From the NCBI GenBank assembly GCA_028874995.1, contig JAPPGM010000161.1:17264-81263 (forward strand): 64,000 bases of DNA, given 5' to 3'. Every line of letters begins with the position of its first letter. Position 1 is the stretch's first letter. This document shows, one piece after another, positions 18,766-27,538 of the stretch. The position numbers and the translations under genes are program-made. This stretch comes from Gemmatimonadota bacterium. Its GTDB lineage: Bacteria > Gemmatimonadota > Gemmatimonadetes > Longimicrobiales > Gaopeijiaceae. The notes below the pieces were generated by a model, which searched no databases, had not been told where the DNA came from, and saw only the letters and a list, made by a program, of their open reading frames with translations.

Positions 18766-21614
18766 ATAGCCGGAAGCAAAACGCGCCGGCGCGCCACGTA
18801 GAAACCGGCCGGGGCGCGTGCGCCCGGTTCCTGCCGGTCCTGGCGTGTGCAGCCGCCTTCCTCACCGCGGCAACGCCCGTCCGGGCACAGCAGGAATACG
18901 ATGTGCGCGGCTCGGTCGCGGACTCCGCGGGCGGGGCCATGCAGAACGCCATGGTGGTGGCCCTGAGCAGGGAAGACTCGGTGCTCGTGAAGTATGCCCT
19001 CTCGAACGCCGACGGAAACTTCGTCCTCGAGAACCTGCACCCCGGCGCGTACGTCCTGCAGGTCACGCTGATCGGGTACGCCCCCATTCGGAACGACTTC
19101 GAGGTGACCAGCGCCGATGTCGACCTGGGTTCCGTGACCATGACCATGGAGGCGATCGAGATCGATTCGCTGGTGGTCAGCATCGAGCACGTCCCCTTCA
19201 TCAACCGGCGGGACACGCTCAGCTACAACGTGAACGCCTTCCCGACCCCCCCGAACGCGATGGTCGAGGAGTTGCTGCGCCGCCTTCCCGGGATCGATGT
19301 CGACACCGACGGCACGATCACGGCGCAGGGCGAGGAGGTCCAGAACGTCCTGGTGGAGGGCAAGGAGTTCTTCGGCCGGGATCCGACGATCGCCACGCGC
19401 AACCTGCCGGCCGATGCCGTCAAACAGGTCGACGTCTACGACAAGCAATCGGACATGGCCGAGTTCACGGGAATCCCCGACGGCGAGGACGAGCGCACGA
19501 TCGACCTGAGGCTCCGCGAGGAGGCCAGGGTCGGGTACTTCGGCCGCATGACCGGCGGCTTCGGGGGCGACGTGAACAACGCCGGCCGTCTGGGTCCCAC
19601 CATCGGCACCGACCCCGTTGGCAACGACCTGCGCTACGACGGCAGGTTCAACCTGAACCGCTTCTCGCCGACCCAGCAGCTGGCCCTGACCGCGAACACC
19701 AACAACGTCAACCAGGAAGGGTTCTCGTGGGAGGATGGAGGCGGACGTGGTGGTGGCGATAACGGATTCACCGAGTCGGTGGGGCTCGGATTGAACGCCA
19801 GCCGCGACTTCGGCAGCGACAACACCTGGATCAGGAGCAGCTATTTCCTGAGCGAGGTGGACAACGAGCAGAACCGGACCCTGCAACAGCAGGCGCTCTT
19901 CGGCGCGGATGTGGCGTCGCTGGTCGACGAGACGACCGACCAGGAGTCGGGCAACAACAATCACCGGTTGAACCTGAACGGACAGTACACCTTCTCGCCC
20001 GGGCACCAGTTGCGCATACGGGCCAACATGAACGCCGGATCCTCGTCGTCCGAGTCGTTCCGCGATCGCGTGACCCAGACGGTCGACGGGCAGCCTCTCA
20101 ACACCGCTTCGACCACCAACACCGTAACGGGCGACCAGCAGCGCGGGGATGTCCGGCTCACCTGGCGCAAGCGCCTGGGAGACAGCGGCCGCAGCCTGGT
20201 GGCGGAGCTGCGCGGTGCGCTTCAGAATTCCGATCGCGTGACCAATCTCGAGTCGACCATCACGGGCGAGTCGCGCGGCGGGCGCGACCAGGACCGGCAC
20301 ATTCTGCAGGAGCAGAACAACAACGGCGAGAACTGGAACAACTCCGCGCGGTTCTCGCTCACGCAGCGGCTGGGTGACTCGTATTCGATGGAGGTCTTCG
20401 CCCGCGCCAACACCGAGGACCAGGACCAGGACCAGTCGGTCTACGATCTCCGCGGCGACGAGAAGATCCGCAACCCCGACCTGAGCTCAGGCTACCAGCG
20501 CGCCTACGGCTACATGAACGCCGGGGCCCGCCTGAGCCGCAACTCGGAAAACTCCTGGATCACGCTCGGGTTGCGGGGGCAGCGATCGTCGCTGGAAGGG
20601 ATTCTCGTGGACCGCGACGAGACGATCACCAGCGGCTACACGCACCTGCTCGCCAACCTGGACTTCAGGTGGCAGTTCAAGGATGACCAGACGATCAGCT
20701 TCGAGTACGACGGCTCTACCGATGAACCGTCCCTCACGGAACTTCAGCCGTTCGTCGACAACCGCGACCCGATCAACGTGTACGTCGGGAATCCCGACCT
20801 CCAGCCCGAGTACACGCACGAGTTCGAGGCCGATTACCGCTTCTTCGATCAGTTCAGCTTCCTGAGCGTGTACCTGCGAACGGATTTCGAGTACACCACC
20901 AACCCCATCGCACGCGCACGCGTCTTCGACGAACAGGGCTTCCAGACGGTCACTCCGATCAACACCGACCCGGAGTGGTCCGCCGGTACGAGCGTCAACT
21001 TTGAAACGCCGATCAGAAGGCTGGGCGTGGACGTGGAACTGGACTACCGGGCGGGCTACTCCAGGGGATGGGAGCAGGTGAACCGGCAGACGAACCAGAG
21101 CCGCGTATTGAGAAACACCGTCGAGGCCAGCCTGGAGAACCGCACCAAGGACCTCTTCGACATTCGCTTGGGCGCGAACTTCACCTTCAACGACGTGGAG
21201 TACTCACTGAACCAGTCGCTGGACCGCGACTACGTGAACAGCCGCTACTACGCGAACGGGACGCTCTACCTGGGGGCCTGGACGCTCGGGTCGACCTTCA
21301 ACTGGAGGGTGTACGACGAGGACATCTACAGCCAGGGGAGCGGCGGCGAGGTCAACACACCGGGCAGGAACGTCGCGCGCTGGGACGCCCGCGCTTCGCG
21401 GCGGCTGCTGAACGACCGGGCCGAACTCGAACTCCGGGCCTACGACCTGCTCAACCAGAACCAGGCGGTGAGCATCTCCAATTCAGCCAGCTTCATCCAG
21501 GAATCGCGCACCGAGTCGCTGGGACAGTACTTCATGGTGCGGGTCATGTACCGGCTGGGGATGCGGGGTGACTTCGGGCGGCCGGGTCGTGGGAGAGGGG
21601 GGCGGGGACGGTAG
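18762..21614 (+). CDS. TonB-receptor-like outer-membrane barrel with CarboxypepD_reg domain (copy 2)
   Basis: 950 residues from a GTG overlapping the GLPGLI stop, with GGGAG upstream. Same architecture as copy 1: signal peptide, regulatory sandwich ('VRGSVADSAGGAMQNAMVVAL'), plug-like region ('EEFFGRDP'-type segment reading 'VEGKEFFGRDPTIATRNLPA') and long barrel ending 'YFMVRVMYRLGMRG'. Similarity to copy 1 runs the whole length and is strongest in the plug and in barrel strands such as 'FVDNRDPINVYVGNPDL'. The divergence lies mostly in extracellular-loop-like parts, which suggests different ligands. It converges on the next gene with only 12 bp between stops. Confidence 0.85.
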   Translation: MNSRKQNAPARHVETGRGACARFLPVLACAAAFLTAATPVRAQQEYDVRGSVADSAGGAMQNAMVVALSREDSVLVKYALSNADGNFVLENLHPGAYVLQVTLIGYAPIRNDFEVTSADVDLGSVTMTMEAIEIDSLVVSIEHVPFINRRDTLSYNVNAFPTPPNAMVEELLRRLPGIDVDTDGTITAQGEEVQNVLVEGKEFFGRDPTIATRNLPADAVKQVDVYDKQSDMAEFTGIPDGEDERTIDLRLREEARVGYFGRMTGGFGGDVNNAGRLGPTIGTDPVGNDLRYDGRFNLNRFSPTQQLALTANTNNVNQEGFSWEDGGGRGGGDNGFTESVGLGLNASRDFGSDNTWIRSSYFLSEVDNEQNRTLQQQALFGADVASLVDETTDQESGNNNHRLNLNGQYTFSPGHQLRIRANMNAGSSSSESFRDRVTQTVDGQPLNTASTTNTVTGDQQRGDVRLTWRKRLGDSGRSLVAELRGALQNSDRVTNLESTITGESRGGRDQDRHILQEQNNNGENWNNSARFSLTQRLGDSYSMEVFARANTEDQDQDQSVYDLRGDEKIRNPDLSSGYQRAYGYMNAGARLSRNSENSWITLGLRGQRSSLEGILVDRDETITSGYTHLLANLDFRWQFKDDQTISFEYDGSTDEPSLTELQPFVDNRDPINVYVGNPDLQPEYTHEFEADYRFFDQFSFLSVYLRTDFEYTTNPIARARVFDEQGFQTVTPINTDPEWSAGTSVNFETPIRRLGVDVELDYRAGYSRGWEQVNRQTNQSRVLRNTVEASLENRTKDLFDIRLGANFTFNDVEYSLNQSLDRDYVNSRYYANGTLYLGAWTLGSTFNWRVYDEDIYSQGSGGEVNTPGRNVARWDARASRRLLNDRAELELRAYDLLNQNQAVSISNSASFIQESRTESLGQYFMVRVMYRLGMRGDFGRPGRGRGGRGR

Positions 21615-21626
21615 GGGCGCGCTCCT

Positions 21627-22874
21627 CTACCGATTCAGGCGATACCCCTCCACCCGTTCGACGCCGGTGGCGGGGTCCGTGCGGACTCCCAGGATCAGGT
21701 CCTCGCCCACCCACGGCGGACGCCCGCGGAACGGGATTGTCAACGTACCGAGCCAGCGCCCCTCGGGGTGGAACACGCTCCACCGGCCCGCCTGGTGACG
21801 TACCCAAAGATGGCCCGTCGCATCCACCAGGAGGCTGCTTACCGGGGGATGGAAGTCCTGCGGCGGCAGGGCGTCCAGTGCTTCCCTACGAGCCCAGTGG
21901 TTCAACTCCAGAATCCCCACCTTCGCGCGCTCCCGCTCTTCGTCGGTGATCGGGATCGGACCGATCGTGCGGCGAATGATCCGCTGCAGATCGCCTGTGG
22001 GGGAGAACTGGTGAACCTCGTCCCGGTCCCCGTTGCTCACGTATATCGTCAGCGGATCTCCCCCCGCGGCCACATGTGATATCACGCCAAAAAGGGGAAA
22101 AGGCCACCGGGTGGTGGGATCGAAAGGCCGGGAGATGCGCTGTTCGATCCCGCCCCACCAGCCCAATGAATGCGCCACGTAGGCGGTATCGATCCTGACG
22201 AATCCCCAGTCTGGCCGGAAGAATTCGTCCGATTCCGGAATCGGTACGTCGCGGTGCACGATCACCAGAAAGGACCCGTCGGCCAGGGGCATGTGAATCC
22301 TCTCGGGCGGTGTCTGGCCGGGGATGCGGGTCTGCTCGAAGATTCTGCCCACATCGATCCGCCGGTGTTTCACCACGGTGCCGGCGGTATCGAAGTAGGA
22401 GACGTAGCCGAACCAATCGCTCCAAACGGCCAGGGTGTCGCCCGGGAGGACTTGCAGATACGCCGGATGGTTGAATTCGCCCGGACCCTCCCCCGCGCGG
22501 CCGATCGACTTCGACAGCCCGCCCGAGGGGTGGAACAGCCGAAGTGACTTGCTGCCGCTGGAGAGAACCGCGACCCGCCCGTCCGAGAGGCGGCCCAACC
22601 CTGCGACCTGCCAGATGAGATGGACGGAATCCTCCGTGGCGGCACCGAGGCCCGGGTCGCCGATGACGATGACGGGTTCGGGATCGATGGTCCAGGAGTC
22701 CGTGGTGGCCCACTCGGGAGCATGATTCTCGACGATGCGGACGCCGGCCGAGTCGCGGATCGTGACCGCGGGGGGCGTGTCGGGCTCCAGCTCCGGGGGG
22801 CGAGGCTCGCAGGCGGCGGTGGTCGTTGCCAGGAGCAACGCGAGCGGGATTCGGGATCGGGAGCGTTGCAGCAT
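21627..22874 (-). CDS. 6-bladed beta-propeller lipoprotein
   Basis: 415 residues from the ATG at 22874; the in-frame ATG at 22934 has no signal-peptide logic. Signal 'IPLALLLATTTAAC' with lipobox. Motifs 'IRDSAGVRIVENHAPEW', 'GRAGEGPGEF', 'GDTLAVWSDWFGYVSYF' and C-terminal 'TGVERVEGYRLNR' make it the nearest relative of the lipoprotein at 9582-10985; they share 'ADGSF', 'IYVSNGDRDEV' and 'DFHPPVSSLLVDATGHLWV'-type blades. Envelope-anchored propeller of unknown ligand. No operon partner; it converges with the second barrel gene. Confidence 0.82.
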   Translation of the reverse strand: MLQRSRSRIPLALLLATTTAACEPRPPELEPDTPPAVTIRDSAGVRIVENHAPEWATTDSWTIDPEPVIVIGDPGLGAATEDSVHLIWQVAGLGRLSDGRVAVLSSGSKSLRLFHPSGGLSKSIGRAGEGPGEFNHPAYLQVLPGDTLAVWSDWFGYVSYFDTAGTVVKHRRIDVGRIFEQTRIPGQTPPERIHMPLADGSFLVIVHRDVPIPESDEFFRPDWGFVRIDTAYVAHSLGWWGGIEQRISRPFDPTTRWPFPLFGVISHVAAGGDPLTIYVSNGDRDEVHQFSPTGDLQRIIRRTIGPIPITDEERERAKVGILELNHWARREALDALPPQDFHPPVSSLLVDATGHLWVRHQAGRWSVFHPEGRWLGTLTIPFRGRPPWVGEDLILGVRTDPATGVERVEGYRLNR

Positions 22875-23071
22875 GACGTTGTCAGACTTCGGTGAGGACC
22901 ATTCGGGTGCGACAGGGGGCCGTGGCAGGGGCATTCGAGATAGCGTGGGCCGGTTTGCGGGGCAACCGGGGTTGTCCGGGGGTCGAACGGCGTATTGGTT
23001 GAGTCGATGGTCACCTGAGGGTCGACGCGAGTAAGATGTCCCGGCCTTGAACTCTTCCGCGCAGATGCCGC

Positions 23072-24739
23072 ATGTCCACCTGCAGAGCCTCCTCGTCAGC
23101 GAGCTTCGCCGTACTCATCGCCCTCATGGGGTGTGGCCCGGCCGGCGACCCGGATCCGCCCGTTCCCGTCGTGTGGACCGACGGAGTGTTCGAGGACTGG
23201 GCGAGTGCCGCGCCAGCAGTCGTGGATCCCGCGGGCGACGTACCGCCGGGGTCGCCCGTTGACTTGGGTGCGGTGTTCGTGCTGGATGACGCGCGCTTCA
23301 TCCACCTCCTGGTCGACCTGGGTGACACGGTTACGGCGCAGGGGATGCCGGGGACCGTGGAGATCGTGCTCGATGCAGACGGGGATGCGGGGACGGGGGG
23401 GTCGCATGGCGGGGTGGCGGGTGCCGATCTGGTCATTGTCCTGTCCCGCCAGGATGATCCTGCCGCGGATGTTCACGGCGCCGGAGTGGGGGTGCGCCGG
23501 ATCGGGGAAGGCGGTGCGGGCGGGATCGAGAGCGCGTCAACGGTCGGTCTTATCCTGTCCCCGACCCACTCGTCGGACCGGTTCGAGGTGCGGCTGGACC
23601 GGCTCGGGATGCGGCGGGAACGGCTTGCCGAGCGATCGGACGCGGCCGGTGCGTTGGACGAGCCAGGGGCGAGCCCTCCAGGTGGCGCCGGGAAAGTCCT
23701 GAGCGGGCGGCTGCGCTACCTGCGGGCCGGTGCGGTGGTCGACCAAACCCCGGTCTTCACGCACACGCTGGCCACGGACCCGGGTGAGGCCCCGCCGTTG
23801 CTGGATGGGGACGCGGTGGCGAGAACTCCCAACACCCTGCGCGTCGTCACCTGGAACGTCTCGGACGGGAACTTCCGCGACCACCCGGAGGTCTTCCGGC
23901 GCGTACTGGCCACCCTCGATCCCGACGTGGTCCTCCTCGACGAAGTCTACGCCGACGTCACGATGGCGGACCTCTCGCGCTTCGGCCGCGGTCCGGGCCC
24001 GGTGAACGAATCGTCGTGGAAGTGGTGGCTGGCAACGGGCGGCGGCCGACAGCGGGCCGCCGTCGGCGCGAGGGGCCTGGAGTTGCGCGGAGAGACCGCT
24101 TTGGCCCGGGTGGACCACCCACCGGGTGCGCTTGCGCGATGGCTGCGCGAGGTCGGTGACGAGCCGGAGTCGCCCCGTATGCCGCCGCCTTCCAGGCTGG
24201 CCCGGGCGGAAGCGGCCGGCGGCCTTTCGGCGACCGGAGCCTGGGTCACCGTGGAAGGCCGCGCGGTGCTCTTCGTGCCCGTCGACCTGCAGAGCGCGGG
24301 ATACGACGGTTCCCCGCGCGACCGTCTGCGCGAGTTGCAGGCGCGCACGTTGAACCACGCAATCGCGGCCGTGCTCGCCGACCGGCCCGGCGCAGGCCTC
24401 GTCATCGGCGGCGACCTGAATGTGGTGGGATCCGCCCGTCCGCTCGATGCGCTGCGGTTCGGCCTCGCCACCGGCGGAGGCGACCTGAGCATCGCCCGGC
24501 TGGAAAGACTCCGCGACCGGTCCCTGGCGACCTGGCGCAGCACCCGCGCCGGGGACCCGTTTTCGCCCGGCAGGCTGGACTATGTCCTCTACCGGGGCAC
24601 GGTGCTCCGGATCGAACGCGCGTTCATCTTCGACGCAGCCGACCTGTCGCCCGCGGCACTGGCGCAGCTCGGCATCCGCGAGTCCGACACGCTGCAGTCC
24701 GACCACCTGCCGCTGGTGGTGGATTTCACGCTTCGTTGA
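23072..24739 (+). CDS. lipoprotein with endonuclease/exonuclease/phosphatase domain
   Basis: 555 residues; signal 'FAVLIALMGCGPAG' with lipobox. The first 240 residues look like a beta-rich domain ('GTVEIVLDADGDAGTGG'). The EEP fold starts near 256: 'LRVVTWNVSDGN' (Asn), 'VVLLDEVYAD' (Glu), 'VIGGDLNVVG' near 445 (Asp and Asn), 'GRLDYVLYRG' and 'SDHLPLVVDF' near 543 (Asp-His). The metal-binding and catalytic set of DNase I-like hydrolases is therefore present. It could cut nucleic acid or a phosphodiester/phosphate ester outside the cell; which cannot be told. The gene stands alone, 131 bp before the Omp85-like gene. Confidence 0.82.
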   Translation: MSTCRASSSASFAVLIALMGCGPAGDPDPPVPVVWTDGVFEDWASAAPAVVDPAGDVPPGSPVDLGAVFVLDDARFIHLLVDLGDTVTAQGMPGTVEIVLDADGDAGTGGSHGGVAGADLVIVLSRQDDPAADVHGAGVGVRRIGEGGAGGIESASTVGLILSPTHSSDRFEVRLDRLGMRRERLAERSDAAGALDEPGASPPGGAGKVLSGRLRYLRAGAVVDQTPVFTHTLATDPGEAPPLLDGDAVARTPNTLRVVTWNVSDGNFRDHPEVFRRVLATLDPDVVLLDEVYADVTMADLSRFGRGPGPVNESSWKWWLATGGGRQRAAVGARGLELRGETALARVDHPPGALARWLREVGDEPESPRMPPPSRLARAEAAGGLSATGAWVTVEGRAVLFVPVDLQSAGYDGSPRDRLRELQARTLNHAIAAVLADRPGAGLVIGGDLNVVGSARPLDALRFGLATGGGDLSIARLERLRDRSLATWRSTRAGDPFSPGRLDYVLYRGTVLRIERAFIFDAADLSPAALAQLGIRESDTLQSDHLPLVVDFTLR

Positions 24740-24869
24740 GCGAACGGTGTCGAGCCTGGCTGCCCATCCGCCGGCGCATGCAACCCGGGGATGACGATTC
24801 ACGTCAATTGAGGTTGAGATCGTTGACCTCCGTCCAGCTACGGATCCCCCCGCCAGCCCCGCACACCCC

Positions 24870-27143
24870 ATGAAACCTCCCCTCGTAGCACTTTCCGCAC
24901 TCGCGGCTGCGGTTGCCCTTTCCACCGCCATCGCTCCGCCCACCCTCGCCCAGTCGCGGTTCGTGCCCGGCGCCTTCGAGGACCCGGTCGCGCGTCAGCT
25001 CTACACCGACGCCTACGACCGCTGGCACGCCCTTGACACGACGGTCGCGAGCTACACGGCGCTGATCCGGCAACGCGTCGCCGGGGCGTTGCGGACGCCG
25101 CTGCGCGACCGGGTCATGTACAGCAACGAACACGCCGTGCGCACCTGGTGGCGGAGGGGAGCGCGCCCCGTCACGATGGTCCTCGGCAACCGCACCCGCT
25201 ATCCCGGCCGCGACTTCCTCCTGCGGTGGGACGAAGCGGACAGGCTGGATGCGATGCCCTACGCCGAGCCGTTCTCGCCCGGTGACGACCACCTCCTCTT
25301 CGGCTGGAACCGCGAAGACGAAGTGGGTCCCCCCGGTGCCGACGGCCGCGCGCTCGTGCACCCTCTCTCGCATGGAGCGGACCAGGCCTACCGCTTCCGC
25401 AGCGGCGACACGATCACCGTGTCCTTTCCCGATGGCCGCCTCGTCCGCGCGGTCGCGCTGCAGTTCATCCCCTATCGCGCGGGCGCCTTCCTGCTGACGG
25501 GCACCCTGTGGATCGATCCGGTGTCGGGCGTGCTGATACGCGCGGTCTACCGGCCCAGCGTGGAAATGGACTTCATGCACGATGTCGATGACCCCGGGAC
25601 GCCGGGAGCGAACCTCGCTCTTCGACTCATGCCGGGGGTCTTCAAGCCGGTGAACCTCCGGCTGAATTCGGTCTTCGTCGACTACGCGCTGTGGGAATTC
25701 GAGCACTGGCTCCCGCACAGGGCGCGCTTCGAGGTGGTGGCGACCGCCGGAGTGCTGAAGGGCAAGCTCACGGTCGACGTGTCGTACGAGATCGAGTCGT
25801 TCACCAGCGTGTCCGAGGATCCCGCCGCCGCTACGGGTCACGACGAGGCCGCCGACAGCGCCTTCGTCGCCGCACTCCTTGCCCAGGCGGGCGACGGATA
25901 TGAACTGACGGACCAATCCGTAGCTCGCGGCAAGGACACCAGGTTCATCGTCCCGAAGGACCGCAGGCTCCTGGAAATGAGCCCCGAGCTGCCGCCGCCG
26001 ATCTGGGAAGACGCGCCGCACTTCGCGACGATCGGGGAGGCGGAGGACCTGGCCGGCACGCTCGCCCAGGTGCCGGTCGCCTCGTACAGCCGCACGCCGT
26101 GGGCGTTCCGGTACGGCTGGGGGAGTCCCGAGATGATTCGCTACAACCGCGTCGAGGGGCTGGCGGCCGGATTGGAGTTCGATGCGGTGCTCGGCGGTCC
26201 GCACAAGCTCCTCACTTCCGCGTCCTTCGGGCTGGCGGACGGCAAGGTGAAGGCGCGCATCGGGCTGGAGCGCTCAACCGAATTGCGCAGGCTGACCGTG
26301 GGCGGGTTTCACGAGCTGCGCAGCACGGACGCGGAGGCGGGCCACTTCGGAATCGGCAACTCGCTCACGGCCCTGGTGATAGGGCGCGACGAGGGAGAGT
26401 ACTACCGGGCAACGGGCTTCGATATGACGTGGCGGCCGTCGGAGGGCGAGAGGGAGTCGTTCGTCTTGCGGGCGTACGGTGAGCGGCAGGAGGCGGTGGA
26501 GACGCGCGCGGGCTTCGCGTTTTTCGAGGCCTTCGACGACGAGTGGAACTTCGCGCCGAACCTGGAGGCCGACGAGGTCGATGAAGCGGGGACTGAGGTG
26601 ACGATCCGGTCGTGGTGGGGTGAGGAGCCGAATTGGGTGCAGGCGGGTGTCGAGTGGTACGGTCAGGTTGCGAGGAACCGGTCGTCGGTGGGGGACGGGG
26701 AGGCGGGGGTGGCGGCTAACTTCCTCCGGAGCAGCGCCGTCGCGCGGGCGAGGATTCCGTTTGCGGGGGATGAGTGGACGGGCTGGCGTCTGGGTGTGGA
26801 GGCCGCCGCGGGCACGACCTGGGGAGATGCACCGGCGCAGCGGGCGTGGTTTCTCGGGTCGGCGGCGACGCTGCGCGGATACGAGCCGTCGGTGATGGGA
26901 GGGTCGACGTTCATGCGCGGCCGGGTGGAGGTGGCGAGGGTCTTCGAGGGCGTGGGCGGAAGCGTGTTCTACGACGTGGGGTGGGCGGGGGAGCGGGGTG
27001 AGTTCGACCGGGATGACCTGCTGTCGGCCGCCGGGTTGGGGCTGACCGTGCTGGACGGGCTGGTGAGGGCCGATATCGCGAACGGGCTGAGGGGGCCGGA
27101 GAAGCGGTTCCGGTTCTATCTTTACGCGGACGCGATCCTGTAG
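24870..27143 (+). CDS. Omp85-like outer-membrane barrel protein
   Basis: 757 residues with a cleavable signal 'LSTAIAPPTLAQSRF'. The N-terminal half (about residues 30-400) is a soluble mixed domain with no POTRA repeats that I can recognise; an outer-membrane-lipoprotein-like segment 'LLTGTLWIDPVSGVLIRAVY' stands near residue 210. The C-terminal half is a barrel with the Omp85 landmark 'GSAATLRGYEPSVMGG' (LRGY, lid-loop position) followed by 'FMRGRVEVARVFEGVGGSVFYDVGW' (split here into blades) and terminal 'FRFYLYADAIL' with an aromatic-rich last strand. Resembles the DUF5686/BamA-like barrels of Bacteroidota. Role unknown. Confidence 0.7.
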   Translation: MKPPLVALSALAAAVALSTAIAPPTLAQSRFVPGAFEDPVARQLYTDAYDRWHALDTTVASYTALIRQRVAGALRTPLRDRVMYSNEHAVRTWWRRGARPVTMVLGNRTRYPGRDFLLRWDEADRLDAMPYAEPFSPGDDHLLFGWNREDEVGPPGADGRALVHPLSHGADQAYRFRSGDTITVSFPDGRLVRAVALQFIPYRAGAFLLTGTLWIDPVSGVLIRAVYRPSVEMDFMHDVDDPGTPGANLALRLMPGVFKPVNLRLNSVFVDYALWEFEHWLPHRARFEVVATAGVLKGKLTVDVSYEIESFTSVSEDPAAATGHDEAADSAFVAALLAQAGDGYELTDQSVARGKDTRFIVPKDRRLLEMSPELPPPIWEDAPHFATIGEAEDLAGTLAQVPVASYSRTPWAFRYGWGSPEMIRYNRVEGLAAGLEFDAVLGGPHKLLTSASFGLADGKVKARIGLERSTELRRLTVGGFHELRSTDAEAGHFGIGNSLTALVIGRDEGEYYRATGFDMTWRPSEGERESFVLRAYGERQEAVETRAGFAFFEAFDDEWNFAPNLEADEVDEAGTEVTIRSWWGEEPNWVQAGVEWYGQVARNRSSVGDGEAGVAANFLRSSAVARARIPFAGDEWTGWRLGVEAAAGTTWGDAPAQRAWFLGSAATLRGYEPSVMGGSTFMRGRVEVARVFEGVGGSVFYDVGWAGERGEFDRDDLLSAAGLGLTVLDGLVRADIANGLRGPEKRFRFYLYADAIL

Positions 27144-27151
27144 GGGACACG

Positions 27152-27170
27152 AATGTCAACTCGCGATTAC
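27152..27170 (+). repeat. 19-bp imperfect direct repeat, left copy
   Basis: AATGTCAACTCGCGATTAC here and AATGTCAAGTCAAGATTAC at 28773-28791 agree at 16 of 19 positions in the same orientation. They bracket the HigA remnant and the propeller gene behind it. They may be the scars of an inserted unit. Confidence 0.4.
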
Positions 27171-27188
27171 ATTATGTGAATCGCAGTT
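27158..27188. promoter_or_regulatory. quasi-palindrome, possible HigA-type operator
   Basis: GCGATT-ACAT (27163-27172) is mirrored by ATGT-G-AATCGC (27174-27184); outside these, AACT at 27158 is mirrored by AGTT at 27185. The two arms differ only by one shifted base. It sits directly upstream of the broken HigA-like frame, as an autoregulatory operator would. Confidence 0.45.
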
Positions 27189-27538
27189 TACCTTCGACGA
27201 AGCAGACGGTGTCGTGAGCGGCCTTGATCTGGAGGACTATCACTGTTCGCACCCGGGGGAATTCATACGCGAAGAGGTGATTGAGGATTTGGGGACTCAA
27301 CGTATCCCAGGCGGCCAGAATCCTGAGGGTGCGGCGGGCGACGCTGTCGGACCTTCTCAACGGCCGGGCGTCGCTTTCTCCGGAGATGGCGCTGCGACTG
27401 GAGAAGGCCTTCGGGGTGAGCATGGACATGCTGCTGCGGATGCAGGCGTGGCACGATGCCAGCCGAATGCGGGCCCGGACGGATGAGATCCCGGTGCGAA
27501 GATTCGATTCGGGACTAGAGTCGAGAGACGACACATGA
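27187..27538 (+). pseudogene. HigA-type antitoxin remnant with HigB-like tail fused in front
   Basis: Frame one, around 27187-27300, reads 'FTFDEADGV', then 'LDLEDYH', the usual ending of a HigB toxin, and runs without a stop into 'HPGEFIREEVIEDLG', the HigA start signature. Frame two (to the stop at 27536-27538) continues 'LNVSQAARILRVRRATLSDL', 'NGRASLSPEMALRLEKAFG' and 'MQAWHDASR', a normal HigA XRE helix-turn-helix. Removing one G from the GGGG at 27290-27296 restores a single antitoxin frame. The toxin body is missing. So this is an orphan antitoxin broken by a 1-nt shift, or a homopolymer error. Its stop overlaps the next ATG (ATGA). Confidence 0.7.

Noticed and set aside
21611-21630. 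Small hairpin spanning the two converging stops as terminator
   Set aside because: 7 bp with a wobble pair and no T-run; not distinguishable from chance in this GC range.
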